From Bacteroidales bacterium UBA6828 (lineage in GTDB: Bacteria > Bacteroidota > Bacteroidia > Bacteroidales > Paludibacteraceae), in the NCBI GenBank assembly GCA_002452095.1, contig DKEG01000046.1, positions 1 through 64,000 on the forward strand: a DNA stretch of 64,000 nt. Direction: 5' to 3'. This document shows positions 8,313-17,605 of the stretch, piece by piece (the stretch's first letter is position 1; each line of letters starts with the position of its first letter). The notes under the pieces are model-generated. The model was not told where the DNA came from, searched no databases, and saw only the letters and a program-made list of their open reading frames with translations. The position numbers were made by a program, and so were the translations under genes.

Positions 8313-9740
8313 GTGCTGACAGACTTCATTATATCGCGTATCAAAGCCGAACTGCCCTTCGTTCCTAACGAGGAAAAGGGGAAATTGTTCGATTTGCTCG
8401 GGCAGTTTCTGATTTCTACCGACCCGCAGAAAACTTTTATCCTCCGCGGATATGCCGGTACAGGTAAGACCAGCGTGGTCAGTGCTTTGGTTCGTGCCCT
8501 CGAGAAACTACGCCAACCTTGTGTGCTGTTAGCCCCTACAGGACGCGCCGCCAAAGTGATAGCCAAATACTCGGAACGCCCGGCATACACCATCCATAAA
8601 TACATCTACCGCCAAAAGCAATTGGGTACAGACAGTTTCTCTCTTGCAGCCAACCTGCACAAACATACCCTCTTTATCGTGGACGAGGCTTCTATGATTT
8701 CTGCTTCACACCAAGCCGTCTCTGCCCAAACTGGCAATCCGGCCTTTGGCACAGGCAATCTGCTGGACGACCTCATCCGTTATGTCTATTCTAGTGATGG
8801 GTGCAGCCTGCTCCTTTTAGGCGATGACGCCCAGTTACCCCCAGTCGGTTCGCAAGACAGCCCCCCCCTCAATCCCGATTATATACGTGGTTACGGACTC
8901 AATGTCAGTACATTCAGTCTCACACAAGTAGCACGACAAGCACTCGACTCGGGTATTCTCAACAATGCTACCCGCCTGCGCACCCTGCTGCAAGACCTAC
9001 CCCGCACCACATTGGAGGATCTGCAACCCGTTTTTGGCACTGATGTAATCAACCTGCAAGGCACTGATATAGTTGAGGCTTTGGAGCATAGTTACCGTGA
9101 AGCGGGCGATGAAGACACACTTATCATCACCCGCAGTAACAAACGTACCAACCTTTATAACCAAGGTGTACGTGCTCGTATCCTCTGGAAAGAAGATGCC
9201 ATCTCATCTGGCGACCGGCTGATGGTCAGCAAGAACAACTATTTCTGGACACAGGACTACGACGACCTGCCTTTCCTCGCCAACGGCGACACTCTCGAAG
9301 TGGTGCGCCTGCGCAACGAGCATGAGATGTACGGTTTCCGGTTTGCCGAAGCCTCGCTCCGCTCGGTGGACTACGACTGGGAGATCGATGCCCTGCTGTG
9401 GCTTGATACCATCACTACCGACACCCCCGAACAGAACTACTCGCTCCAACAGACGCTTTTTAGCCGTATTGCCGAAGATTATCCCGAGATACGCAACCAC
9501 AGAGAAATGCTCAAGAAAGTGTACGAATCTCCCTATTACAATGCCTTGCAAGTGCGTTTTGCCTATGCCGTTACCTGCCACAAGGCACAGGGCGGACAAT
9601 GGAAACACGTTTATATTGACACTGGAAATATAGCCCGGGACGAAGAGCGGATGAACAACCCTCAAGAACGCCGCGAATACATCCGCTGGCTCTACACAGC
9701 CCTCACCCGCGCCACCGAGAAAGTCTATTGGATTGGCTGA
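8313..9740 (+). CDS. RecD-like SF1 DNA helicase (AAA_30 / UvrD_C_2)
   Basis: This 475-residue protein has Walker A GYAGTGKT (46-53), a Walker B/DEAS segment (FIVDEASMIS), the LLLGDDAQLPPVGS motif and a C-terminal UvrD_C_2 motif (AVTCHKAQGGQWKHVYID, then WLYTALTRATEKVYW). This matches stand-alone RecD-like helicases that unwind DNA 5' to 3'. It lacks the long N-terminal part of RecD2 and the partners RecB and RecC are not nearby, so its job in repair is inferred. The start is GTG (8313). It ends 3 bp before a period-9 repeat array that separates it from the convergent Wzi-like gene. Confidence 0.88.
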   Translation: MLTDFIISRIKAELPFVPNEEKGKLFDLLGQFLISTDPQKTFILRGYAGTGKTSVVSALVRALEKLRQPCVLLAPTGRAAKVIAKYSERPAYTIHKYIYRQKQLGTDSFSLAANLHKHTLFIVDEASMISASHQAVSAQTGNPAFGTGNLLDDLIRYVYSSDGCSLLLLGDDAQLPPVGSQDSPPLNPDYIRGYGLNVSTFSLTQVARQALDSGILNNATRLRTLLQDLPRTTLEDLQPVFGTDVINLQGTDIVEALEHSYREAGDEDTLIITRSNKRTNLYNQGVRARILWKEDAISSGDRLMVSKNNYFWTQDYDDLPFLANGDTLEVVRLRNEHEMYGFRFAEASLRSVDYDWEIDALLWLDTITTDTPEQNYSLQQTLFSRIAEDYPEIRNHREMLKKVYESPYYNALQVRFAYAVTCHKAQGGQWKHVYIDTGNIARDEERMNNPQERREYIRWLYTALTRATEKVYWIG

Positions 9741-9743
9741 TTA

Positions 9744-9810
9744 CCTATTAGCCCCATTGGACTTATTAGGCTTATTGGACTTATCAGACTTATTGGACTT
9801 ATTAGCCCTA
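9744..9810. repeat. Eight-unit 9-bp tandem array
   Basis: Between two convergent stop codons, the words CCTA/CCCA/CTTA recur exactly every 9 bp (9744, 9753, 9762, 9771, 9780, 9789, 9798, 9807), separated by TTAGN/TTGGA-type pentamers. The array fills nearly the whole 81-bp gap. The same unit family appears at 16667-16706 and 31432-31467. Confidence 0.85.
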
Positions 9811-9821
9811 TTGCTCTCCTC

Positions 9822-11654
9822 TTAGAACCCAAAGGAGAAACCTACCATAGCGGTAAAATTCCGCCCTTGGTAATACACGGGGCAGAACTTATTCAGGTAA
9901 TACTGCGCTGTGCATTTCTCTCCGGCATCCTCACTGACAATCGTCTGCTCCAGGTTATCATACCCTCGTGCATTATTGTACGTGAGGTTCACACGCAAGT
10001 ACATATTCGGGTGTACCTCATAGATACCATCCAATGCCACTTCATCATTGCGATAAATAGCCTTGTCAAAAGGTTTCTGGGCGATGGTCTGACTGATACC
10101 GCCTTCCTTCCCGCCTCCGCGCAGATAGGCGTATGAGTTGTATTTCGTATCGTTGGTGTAACTGAGTTTCAAGCGCATACCGCGTATCGGACGATATGCC
10201 AATTCTACATATATCGATTGCGCATTGTCCCCCATATAATGCCCCATATTGTATCCGTTGCTTGCCCACGTCAGCACATCTATCGAATGGGTATAGCACG
10301 CTATGTACGAGCGCATAAACTCTCCTTTCAGACTCAGCCCCTTCAGCGGCCATCCCGACCAATTAAAACCTACCAAATAAGACACAAGGTTGTTCTCAGG
10401 GTTGGATTTCTTTAGTCGAGACAACTTGAACTCGTCCACATAAATAGAGGTGTAGAGTTGGATATGATCCCACGGTCGTACTGACAGCGATCCGAACAAC
10501 TGCGAGTTCTGGTTCTCCACGTTCTTCAGCCCTTTTGTCAGTAGGTGGTCGAGCGATTTATAGAAAGCAATCGGAATGAAATACGCCGCCTGTACATTCC
10601 GTTCGGCATAGACAATAGAATTGCCAAACGAGAAAGAGACATATTTGATCGGCGTGAAAGTAAACATATTCGCCGCCATAAACTTGTTGGCAGGGCGATA
10701 ATGTTTGTATGTGCCGCCCGTAGTGGTATTCTCCACGTAGTAGTTGGTCGAATCCAGCACATTCGACACAAGCCATGCATGGAAATAGTCGAACTGGAAC
10801 CAGTGGCAAGGCGTAAGTTGCAGCGAGAGCATCGGCACTGCGGGGTTGCGTCCCGATAGGATGTTCGAGCAGTGGTAACTGTCGCCCCAGCGGATATTCT
10901 CCCGCTGCAAAGCAATACTTCCCCACCATGAATAAAGCGAGATACCACCTTTCGAATCCGAGAAATCACCTCCGTAGTTTGCCTCTTTGTACTGCACTCC
11001 GGCGAGGTTGTTCAGATAGTCCGGTTTCGTTATTTGCGCACCATCAATCTTGGCATAGTCATCGGCGAAATACTTGTCGCTCAATGCCGCTGTACCATTA
11101 TACGATATATCGCGCAGCGATCCCCATATACTCACGTGGTGCGCAATATCCATCTTTAGATCCGCCCCCCACCAACGCTTGATAATCAGTCCTTTCTTCG
11201 ATCCGTACAAATCCATACCGAGTATAGGTTCTACCGACATCTTGAATAGTTTGTTCTTCGTCAGATACGAAAACTGCGGATTGGCAAGCGACAGGTTAAA
11301 CGTGCGCCGGTCGGTATATTGCACGAAATTATTGGAGATAGTATCCCTCTCAAGTGCGAATACGTTCAGATAAAAAGCCAAGTCTTTCTTCTGCCGCTTA
11401 TTGAGCAGACTATCCGCCTGCTGTGCCTCTACTAACATATCCGCCACCTGCTTGCGCGTGTAGGGGCGCACCGCCGTCTGGTGCGTAATGACCCCGTCCG
11501 TAATCAATTCGTCCAAATAGTCATACACCTCTGTGTACTGCATCGGAACAGGAATCGCCTGCGCCTGAACGTTTCGGCACACAAAAAAACACAACAGCAC
11601 ACTCCCTATCAAGCAAAGTGTACCATTGTGCAAACTATGTATATAGCAGTTCAT
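9822..11654 (-). CDS. Wzi-like capsule assembly outer-membrane protein
   Basis: The 610-residue protein starts with a signal peptide (cleavage plausible after VQAQA, about residue 33), then the segment YTEVYDYLDELITDGVI...VRPYTRKQVADML, typical of Bacteroidota members of the Caps_assemb_Wzi family, and ends MVGFSFGF with the terminal Phe of outer-membrane beta-barrels. Wzi in enterobacteria anchors capsule at the surface; for Bacteroidota relatives that function is only inferred. It lies 63 bp downstream of the OmpH-like gene and may be the last gene of a three-gene minus-strand operon (12534 to 9822). Confidence 0.75.
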   Translation of the reverse strand: MNCYIHSLHNGTLCLIGSVLLCFFVCRNVQAQAIPVPMQYTEVYDYLDELITDGVITHQTAVRPYTRKQVADMLVEAQQADSLLNKRQKKDLAFYLNVFALERDTISNNFVQYTDRRTFNLSLANPQFSYLTKNKLFKMSVEPILGMDLYGSKKGLIIKRWWGADLKMDIAHHVSIWGSLRDISYNGTAALSDKYFADDYAKIDGAQITKPDYLNNLAGVQYKEANYGGDFSDSKGGISLYSWWGSIALQRENIRWGDSYHCSNILSGRNPAVPMLSLQLTPCHWFQFDYFHAWLVSNVLDSTNYYVENTTTGGTYKHYRPANKFMAANMFTFTPIKYVSFSFGNSIVYAERNVQAAYFIPIAFYKSLDHLLTKGLKNVENQNSQLFGSLSVRPWDHIQLYTSIYVDEFKLSRLKKSNPENNLVSYLVGFNWSGWPLKGLSLKGEFMRSYIACYTHSIDVLTWASNGYNMGHYMGDNAQSIYVELAYRPIRGMRLKLSYTNDTKYNSYAYLRGGGKEGGISQTIAQKPFDKAIYRNDEVALDGIYEVHPNMYLRVNLTYNNARGYDNLEQTIVSEDAGEKCTAQYYLNKFCPVYYQGRNFTAMVGFSFGF

Positions 11655-11717
11655 CGATTTGTAAAAAGTGGCTTAACCACCGCTAATGCACTGCCAAGCC
11701 ACCACAATCAATCGGGC

Positions 11718-12320
11718 TTATTTCTTCTTGTTGTAACGTGCATTGAGAGCAGACACCACCTCTGCGGTAATATCGTATCCGGCTGCGGCTTGGAGAATAT
11801 TATCCTTGCCGGCATTGGCAAAAATCATTTGGTAGCGACCGTCCGCATTGAACTCACGCAGGAAATTGTTGATCGTGTCCGCCAACTGCATATTCAGTTT
11901 CTGGTTCTCTACCATAATATCATTGGTCAGTTTTGCCTCCAGTTCCTGCAGGTCGTTCTGTTTCTTGAGCAACTCCTGCTGTTTCTGCTCGGCACGGTCG
12001 CGGCTCATAAACGCTCCGTTCTCCAGTTTGCGCTGGAAATCTGCAGCCTCGCTTTGCAGCGTGCGGGCTTTGGTATTGAGTTTTAGGCGTGCATCTTCCT
12101 GTTTGGTCATCAGTTTGTCCGAAGCCTCGATAGCGAACTGATACTGCGTCAGCACCGAGTCAAGATTGAGGTATGCGATAGGCAGATTACCCTCTGTCAG
12201 AACCGCATTCTCCGTCGGAGCAACTGCCTTTTCTGCGGGTTTCTGTGTAAAAAAGAGAGCAAACAAGGCAATGACAGCTACTGCCAAAATAGCATCTACT
12301 ACGATTTGTGTTTTGTTCAT
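11718..12320 (-). CDS. Skp/OmpH-family periplasmic chaperone
   Basis: This 200-residue protein has an N-terminal hydrophobic segment (residues 7-25) that acts as signal or anchor, then the OmpH opening IAYLNLDSVLTQY, a long heptad-rich coiled coil (about 65-140, rich in Gln, Lys and Glu) and the closing AGYDITAEVVSALNARY. This is the layout of Skp/OmpH, which holds unfolded outer-membrane proteins in the periplasm. It starts 4 bp downstream of a small membrane protein gene. Co-location with a barrel protein gene fits the chaperone role. Confidence 0.88.
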   Translation of the reverse strand: MNKTQIVVDAILAVAVIALFALFFTQKPAEKAVAPTENAVLTEGNLPIAYLNLDSVLTQYQFAIEASDKLMTKQEDARLKLNTKARTLQSEAADFQRKLENGAFMSRDRAEQKQQELLKKQNDLQELEAKLTNDIMVENQKLNMQLADTINNFLREFNADGRYQMIFANAGKDNILQAAAGYDITAEVVSALNARYNKKK

Positions 12321-12324
12321 AAGT

Positions 12325-12534
12325 CTATATGTTTTTTACATTGATTTTTATGTTAGCATCGCGGCGTGCCTCGCGGTCTTGCGAAGTGGCGCAATGGATT
12401 CCTCGCTCACGCATACGCTTGTTCTCGCTGATATGCTGGCTTGAAAAACGCCCGTTCTTCTTGAGAATGATGCGCACGCAAAGCAAAGCAAAAGCAAGTC
12501 CGAGGAGGACTATTACAATCAGTATTTCTTTCAT
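12325..12534 (-). CDS. Small membrane protein of unknown function
   Basis: A 69-residue protein with one N-terminal membrane segment (MKEILIVIVLLGLAFALLCV) followed by a basic, polar tail (NKRMRERGIHCATSQDREARRD). Similar short proteins occur near ompH genes in Bacteroidota, but I do not know a function. It resembles NqrM only in size and topology; the NqrM cysteine cluster is absent. It is the first gene of the probable operon with the OmpH-like and Wzi-like genes, behind the promoter at 12556-12585. Confidence 0.7.
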   Translation of the reverse strand: MKEILIVIVLLGLAFALLCVRIILKKNGRFSSQHISENKRMRERGIHCATSQDREARRDANIKINVKNI

Positions 12535-12555
12535 AGATACATACTATTGAGCGTA

Positions 12556-12585
12556 CAAAGGTACAAATAAAATCGGAAATACAAA
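12556..12585 (-). promoter_or_regulatory. Promoter of the small protein-OmpH-Wzi operon
   Basis: On the minus strand, TTTG (12585-12582) and TACCTTTG (12563-12556) match the Bacteroidota consensus with spacing one to two bases shorter than the other promoters here. The start codon is 22 bp downstream of the -7 box. Confidence 0.7.
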
Positions 12586-12655
12586 AGTAGAAACTATGTT
12601 TTCAGTGTTTTTGCACTCAAAAACACCCTTTTCCATATATATTTAAGGCACCGAC

Positions 12656-12686
12656 TTGTGAAACATTGTTTTTTTTAGTACCTTTG
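12656..12686 (+). promoter_or_regulatory. Promoter of the bactofilin gene
   Basis: TTG at 12656-12658 and TACCTTTG at 12679-12686, TTG to TA 23 nt. Transcription would begin near 12692, which rules out the upstream in-frame ATG at 12666 and sets the start codon at 12741. Confidence 0.78.
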
Positions 12687-12740
12687 TGCGTTATTTATGG
12701 GCGTTTGCCCCGTTATGTTTTTCACAAAAGAGATTATACT

Positions 12741-13091
12741 ATGGCTACAACACAACAACAGAGCGGCACTCTATACAATGCGCTGACGGCAGGAAGTAAA
12801 ATTATCGGCACCATCATTGCGGACTCAGATATCCGTATCGATGGTATCGTTGAAGGCGATTTGCAATGTACGGGGAAGGTCGTCATCGGCGAACAGGGCA
12901 GCCTCAAGGGTACCATTGCCTGCCAGAATGCGGAGATTATGGGTAAGTTGGACGGCAAAATAAATGTGGAGCATACACTCGCACTGCGCGCTTCCGGAAA
13001 TATCAAAGGCGAAGTAAGCACCGGCACGCTGATTGTGGAACCCAATGCTATCTTCAACGGCACTTGCTCTATGAACACCAACAACAAATAA
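12741..13091 (+). CDS. Bactofilin-family cytoskeletal protein
   Basis: The 116-residue protein is one bactofilin (DUF583) domain: short polar N-terminus (MATTQQQSG), then repeated short strands with regular Gly and hydrophobic spacing (GSKIIGTIIADSDIRIDGIVEGD...GKVVIGEQGSLKGTI), forming a beta-helix that polymerises. Bactofilins shape cells or place cell-wall enzymes; no adjacent peptidase gene is present to tell which. An in-frame ATG at 12666 is rejected because it lies upstream of the -7 box. DUF1015 follows after 52 bp. Confidence 0.9.
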   Translation: MATTQQQSGTLYNALTAGSKIIGTIIADSDIRIDGIVEGDLQCTGKVVIGEQGSLKGTIACQNAEIMGKLDGKINVEHTLALRASGNIKGEVSTGTLIVEPNAIFNGTCSMNTNNK

Positions 13092-13143
13092 TCCCCCTTT
13101 CCACCTAATATATCTAATCTCTAACCTCTAGACACATACCACT

Positions 13144-14388
13144 ATGATTATCAAACCATTCCGCGGCATCCGCCCGCCAAAGACACTCGTTGAAAAAGTA
13201 AGCAGCCGTCCATACGATGTGCTCAATTCGGAGGAGGCACGCCGTGAGGCGGAGGGCAACCCGATGTCGCTCTACCACATCATCAAACCCGAAATCAACT
13301 TTGCGCCGGGTACCGACGAGCACGACCCGAAAGTATATACCAGTGCCGTGGAGCATTTCCGCGAGTTCCGCGAAAAAGGCTGGCTGGTGCAGGACCCGCA
13401 GGACAAATACTATGTCTATGCACAGACAATGAACGGGCGCACCCAATATGGTTTGGTAGTGGCTGCGTGGGTGGAAAACTATATGGAAGGGCGTATCAAA
13501 AAGCACGAACTGACCCGAAAGGACAAAGAGGAAGACCGTATGAAACACGTGCGCATCAATAATGCCAATATCGAACCCGTGTTCTTCGCCTATCCACACC
13601 GTGACGACCTCGACCAAATCATCGCTTCCGTTACTGCGGGCGAACCCGAATATGATTTTGTGGCGGCTCCCGAAGGATTCCGCCATACGTTTTGGGTAAT
13701 CAATAACCCTGCCACTATAGAACGCATTACGCAGATATTCAAAGAAATACCTGCTATGTATATCGCTGATGGACACCATCGTTCCGCCGCGGCAGCCTTG
13801 GTGGGCAATGAGAAAAAACTGCAAAATCCGCACCACACAGGCAACGAAGAGTACAACTATTTCCTTGCCGTTTGTTTCCCTGATAACCAACTGAATATCA
13901 TCGACTACAACCGTGTTGTAAAAGACTTAAACGGGCTGACCGATGAGCAATTTCTGGAGGCATTGCAAGCCGATTTCGAAGTGGAAAAAAAGGGCAAAGA
14001 GATCTACAAACCGCAACGCCTTCATAATTTTTCGCTCTATCTTTCAGGCGAATGGTACAGTCTGACTGCCAAACCGGGACGTTATAACGACCAAGACCCG
14101 ATAGGCGTTCTGGATGTAACCATTTCGAGCAACCTCATACTTGATAAAATTCTCGGTATCAAAGACCTGCGTACCGACAAACGTATCGATTTCGTAGGCG
14201 GTATCCGTGGTCTCGGCGAACTGAAACGCCGCGTCGATTCGGGCGAAATGAAGATGGCGCTTGCCCTCTACCCTGTTACTATGCAGCAGATTATAGACAT
14301 TGCCGACTCGGGCAACATTATGCCACCAAAGACCACATGGTTTGAGCCAAAACTGCGCAGCGGTCTCGTCATCCACGAACTCGTCTGA
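13144..14388 (+). CDS. DUF1015-family protein (conserved, function unclear)
   Basis: This 414-residue protein matches DUF1015 throughout: opening IKPFRGIRPPK, then SSRPYDVLNSEEARREA, NPMSLYHIIKPE, the middle KHELTRKDKEEDRMKH and the signature YIADGHHRSAAA near residue 217. The family is widespread and often lies near serine biosynthesis genes in other Bacteroidota, but no such genes are here. No signal peptide; cytoplasmic. The biochemical role is not known to me. Confidence 0.88.
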   Translation: MIIKPFRGIRPPKTLVEKVSSRPYDVLNSEEARREAEGNPMSLYHIIKPEINFAPGTDEHDPKVYTSAVEHFREFREKGWLVQDPQDKYYVYAQTMNGRTQYGLVVAAWVENYMEGRIKKHELTRKDKEEDRMKHVRINNANIEPVFFAYPHRDDLDQIIASVTAGEPEYDFVAAPEGFRHTFWVINNPATIERITQIFKEIPAMYIADGHHRSAAAALVGNEKKLQNPHHTGNEEYNYFLAVCFPDNQLNIIDYNRVVKDLNGLTDEQFLEALQADFEVEKKGKEIYKPQRLHNFSLYLSGEWYSLTAKPGRYNDQDPIGVLDVTISSNLILDKILGIKDLRTDKRIDFVGGIRGLGELKRRVDSGEMKMALALYPVTMQQIIDIADSGNIMPPKTTWFEPKLRSGLVIHELV

Positions 14389-14393
14389 CCTGC

Positions 14394-14563
14394 CCGCGGA
14401 CGCAAACGCCATCGCCCGCGGTATTTTTCTCCATTAAAAGCAACTAAAATTCCATTAAAAATCAAGGCTCGTTTTATTAAAAACAATAAGTAAAACAAAG
14501 CCTTCGACAAAGGAGAAAAGTAAGGAGGATGTGCTGAGGATAACCCGTGGATAGCAGGAGGTT
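14394..14563. repeat. Intergenic repeats: CCCGCGG pair and GGAT period-11 array
   Basis: The 213-bp gap before the PorE-like gene holds two CCCGCGG copies (about 14393-14399 and 14415-14421) and a GGAT/GGTT array at 14527, 14538, 14549 and 14560, exactly 11 bp apart. The array is preceded by AAAAGTAAGGAGGATG, the same 16 bases found at the array in the nrdD leader (minus strand, around 25186-25204). Confidence 0.7.
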
Positions 14564-14601
14564 GGCAGGTGCTTGTTTTTATCAAAGATTAACATTACAG
14601 A

Positions 14602-16674
14602 ATGTATCGCAGACGAACCTATATATATATGGTGTTGGCACTCCTTGTCGGGGTACTTTCGTCATGTAGTATCAAGACACGCATCAAGCGGGCAGACAAG
14701 AAATATGCCATCGGTGAATACTACGATGCCGCCGACCTCTACAAGCAATGCTATGGGCGTCTCTCACCGAAAAAAGAACGTGCCTTGCGCGCCCACGTGG
14801 CGTTCTACCAAGGCGAATGTTATCGTATTCTCAACAATCCCAAGGCAACCAACGCCTACAAAAACGCCATTCGCAACCGCTACCAGGACTCCATTGTCTA
14901 TCTGCGTTATGCACAAGCCCTTCAGTATCAAGGCAAATACCATGATGCAGACAAGAACTACCTCATCTATCTCGAGGCGCATCCTACTGACTATCAGGCA
15001 CAAGCAGGACATTATGCCTGCGGACAAGTGGACGGCTGGCGCAAGCAACCCAGCCGCTACAAAGTGTCGCTTGCCAAAGAGTTCAACGCCAAGCGCAGCA
15101 GCAATTTTGCTCCCGCTTTTGTAGGTGATAATGCGGATGCACTGATGTTTACGAGCAACCGCCAGGAAGGTAAAAGCAGCGGCAAGAAAAAACTGCAACG
15201 CCCCAGTCCCGTAACCGGTGCGCAGACTTTCCGTCTCTACTCTACCCGCAAAAACGCTGCGGGGCAATGGGAGGACGTTAGTCTTGCCGAGGGACTGTAT
15301 GGCGAGCTGGCAGAGCAGACCGAACAGGACAACGACTCTACGGGCGGTCAGTCAGCAGGCAGTGCCGAGATGGGCGTCTGTTGTTTCTCGGCGGACGGGC
15401 GAACGATGTATTTCACCTATTCCAAACCTATCAACGGACAAGACCTTGGAGCGAAAATCTACACCTCGTCGCGTGCCGGCGGCGAATGGGGCGAACCGCA
15501 AGAGGTCAAACTATTCAACGACAGCAGTATCACCGTCGGGCACCCCTCGCTCTGCCACACGGGCGACACGCTCTACTTTGTCTCCGATGCTCAGGGCGGT
15601 TTCGGTGGCAAAGACATCTATATGGCAGAATTGGACGGCTCCGACTGGGTCAATGTACAGAATATGGGTCCCTCTATCAATACGCCGGGCAACGAGATGT
15701 ATCCCTGTATCCACCCGGATGGAACGCTCTATTTTTCCTCCACAGGACACCCCGGATACGGCGGACTCGACATATTCAAAGCCGAGCGCGATACCACTTT
15801 GCACAGCGACTCCATTGTATGGACAATATACAATATGGGGGCTCCTTTCAACTCCAACGGCGATGATTTCGGTATCACTTTCGAGGGTAACTCGCAAAAT
15901 GGTTTCTTCTCGTCCAACCGCGGTCAGAAAAAGGGTGTCGACCAGATTTACCGTTTTGTCCTGCCCGAGATGGAGTTCCTCGTCAGCGGTCTGGTCACGG
16001 ACAATCAGGGCGAACCCGTCTCCGATGCTGCATTGCGCTTGGTAGGCGATGACGGCACCAACACTCGATTGCAAGTTCACCGCAATGGTACCTACAAGAT
16101 AAAAATCAAGAAAGATACACGCTATGTAATGCTGGCTACCGCCCGCGGCTACCTCAACTCCCGTGAGAGTTTCAACACACTCAACCTGACCGACAGCAAG
16201 ACCTACGAGCAGAATTTCTCCCTTGCCCCTGTCAGCAAACCGGTTACGATGGACAATATCTTCTATGAGTTCGGCAAATGGGATTTGACCCCCGCCTCCG
16301 AGCAGGGACTGCAGTCGTTGGTTAAGTTGCTCAAAGACAATCCCAATATCACCATCGAACTATCGGCACACACCGATATGAAAGGCGACTCGGCTTTCAA
16401 TGTCAATCTGTCCGAAAAGCGTGCACAGTCGGTATGCAACTACCTGATACAAAACGGCATTGAACCGGAACGCCTGACCCCCGTCGGTTATGGCAAACAG
16501 AAACCCGTGGTGGCTGACAAAGCCTTGCACGACAAATATCCCTTTATCCCGCAGGAGCAGACGCTGAACGAAACATTCATCCTCTCTCTCCCTGCCGACC
16601 AACAGGAGATCTGCAACCAGATCAACCGCCGCACCGAGTTCAAAGTCCTCCGTACAACCTACAAACTTTATTAG
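14602..16674 (+). CDS. PorE-like OmpA-family lipoprotein (TPR, beta-propeller, CRD, OmpA)
   Basis: The 690-residue protein begins with a lipoprotein signal (VGVLSSC, Cys22), then TPR-like helices (about 30-150), a PD40/WD40-like propeller (about 160-450, with repeats such as [38 protein letters not shown]), a carboxypeptidase-regulatory-like domain (about 455-540) and a C-terminal OmpA domain (about 560-690; [11 protein letters not shown]...[12 protein letters not shown]). This is the architecture of PorE, a peptidoglycan-binding part of the type IX secretion system, and the length is close. Other Bacteroidota OmpA lipoproteins share parts of this layout, so PorE itself is not proven. A T9SS-tailed protein at 49464 supports the system's presence. 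Confidence 0.8.
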   Translation: MYRRRTYIYMVLALLVGVLSSCSIKTRIKRADKKYAIGEYYDAADLYKQCYGRLSPKKERALRAHVAFYQGECYRILNNPKATNAYKNAIRNRYQDSIVYLRYAQALQYQGKYHDADKNYLIYLEAHPTDYQAQAGHYACGQVDGWRKQPSRYKVSLAKEFNAKRSSNFAPAFVGDNADALMFTSNRQEGKSSGKKKLQRPSPVTGAQTFRLYSTRKNAAGQWEDVSLAEGLYGELAEQTEQDNDSTGGQSAGSAEMGVCCFSADGRTMYFTYSKPINGQDLGAKIYTSSRAGGEWGEPQEVKLFNDSSITVGHPSLCHTGDTLYFVSDAQGGFGGKDIYMAELDGSDWVNVQNMGPSINTPGNEMYPCIHPDGTLYFSSTGHPGYGGLDIFKAERDTTLHSDSIVWTIYNMGAPFNSNGDDFGITFEGNSQNGFFSSNRGQKKGVDQIYRFVLPEMEFLVSGLVTDNQGEPVSDAALRLVGDDGTNTRLQVHRNGTYKIKIKKDTRYVMLATARGYLNSRESFNTLNLTDSKTYEQNFSLAPVSKPVTMDNIFYEFGKWDLTPASEQGLQSLVKLLKDNPNITIELSAHTDMKGDSAFNVNLSEKRAQSVCNYLIQNGIEPERLTPVGYGKQKPVVADKALHDKYPFIPQEQTLNETFILSLPADQQEICNQINRRTEFKVLRTTYKLY

Positions 16675-16706
16675 ACTTATTAGGCTTATTAGTCCTATTA
16701 GTCCCA
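16667..16706 (+). repeat. Five-unit 9-bp tandem array
   Basis: TTTA, CTTA, CTTA, CCTA and CCCA occur at 16667, 16676, 16685, 16694 and 16703, each 9 bp apart with TTAG between. The first unit overlaps the last codons and TAG stop of the PorE-like gene. It fills the gap to thyA. Confidence 0.8.
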
Positions 16707-16717
16707 TATTTACAATT

Positions 16718-17512
16718 ATGCAACAATACTTGGATTTATGTCGCCGTGTGCTCAACGAGGGAGTTGAGAAACACGACCGTACAGGTACAGGCACCGTCTC
16801 GGTGTTCGGTCACCAGATGCGTTTTAATCTCGAAGACGGTTTTCCGCTCCTGACTACCAAAAAGTTACACCTCAAATCCATTATCTACGAACTGCTCTGG
16901 TTCTTGCAAGGAGACACCAACGTGCATTACTTGCAGGAACATGGCGTGCGTATATGGAATGAGTGGGCGGACGAGAACGGCGAACTCGGTCCTGTCTATG
17001 GGCACCAATGGCGCAGTTGGCCGGACTACAACGGCGGTACGATTGACCAGATATCCAACGTACTCAACCAGATAAAGACCAATCCCGATAGCCGCCGTAT
17101 GATTGTGAGTGCATGGAATGTAGCCGAAGTGGATAAGATGGCACTGCCACCTTGTCATTTGCTGTTCCAATTCTATGTTGCCAACGGACGTTTGTCGCTT
17201 CAACTCTACCAGCGTTCAGCGGATATTTTCCTCGGTGTACCGTTCAACATTGCTTCGTATGCTCTTTTGCTCCAAATGATGGCACAGGTTACAGGCTTGC
17301 GTGCAGGCGATTTCGTGCATACCTTAGGCGATGCACATATCTATCTCAACCACCTTGACCAGGTGCGCCTGCAACTTACCCGCGAACCGCGTCCCCTACC
17401 CCGTATGATTATAAATCCCGAGGTAAAGGACCTGTTCGGTTTCCACTACGAGGATTTCACCCTCGAGGGCTACGACCCGCACCCCCACATCGCCGGTGTA
17501 GTCAGTGTATAA
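16718..17512 (+). CDS. thyA: Thymidylate synthase
   Basis: The 264-residue protein makes dTMP from dUMP using methylene-tetrahydrofolate. Its length equals that of E. coli ThyA. The catalytic cysteine is Cys146 in [17 protein letters not shown] (21-26) and the folate/dUMP-binding [18 protein letters not shown] segment are intact. It lies 93 bp before folA, which regenerates the dihydrofolate ThyA produces, so the pair works as one cycle. The gap between them is mostly a period-9 array. Confidence 0.98.
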   Translation: MQQYLDLCRRVLNEGVEKHDRTGTGTVSVFGHQMRFNLEDGFPLLTTKKLHLKSIIYELLWFLQGDTNVHYLQEHGVRIWNEWADENGELGPVYGHQWRSWPDYNGGTIDQISNVLNQIKTNPDSRRMIVSAWNVAEVDKMALPPCHLLFQFYVANGRLSLQLYQRSADIFLGVPFNIASYALLLQMMAQVTGLRAGDFVHTLGDAHIYLNHLDQVRLQLTREPRPLPRMIINPEVKDLFGFHYEDFTLEGYDPHPHIAGVVSV

Positions 17513-17525
17513 TTTTTTTTTGCAA

Positions 17526-17575
17526 TCTAGAATGTCTAGAGTTTCTAGAATGTCTAGAGTTTCTAGATTATCTAG
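17526..17575. repeat. Six-unit 9-bp TCTAG array
   Basis: TCTAG recurs at 17526, 17535, 17544, 17553, 17562 and 17571, exactly 9 bp apart; the spacer tetramers are mainly AATG and AGTT in alternation. It occupies most of the thyA-folA gap. XbaI-like TCTAGA palindromes result from the unit. Confidence 0.88.
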
Positions 17576-17605
17576 AATACAACTCTAAAAAACTCCCCAC
17601 AAACT

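Noticed and set aside
12325..12534. NqrM (Na+-NQR maturation protein)
   Set aside because: Size and single helix fit, but the clustered cysteines of NqrM are missing and no nqr genes are near.
14520..14535. Strong Shine-Dalgarno (AAGGAGG) marking a short gene start
   Set aside because: The word belongs to a GGAT array, no ORF follows, and Bacteroidota rarely use Shine-Dalgarno sites.
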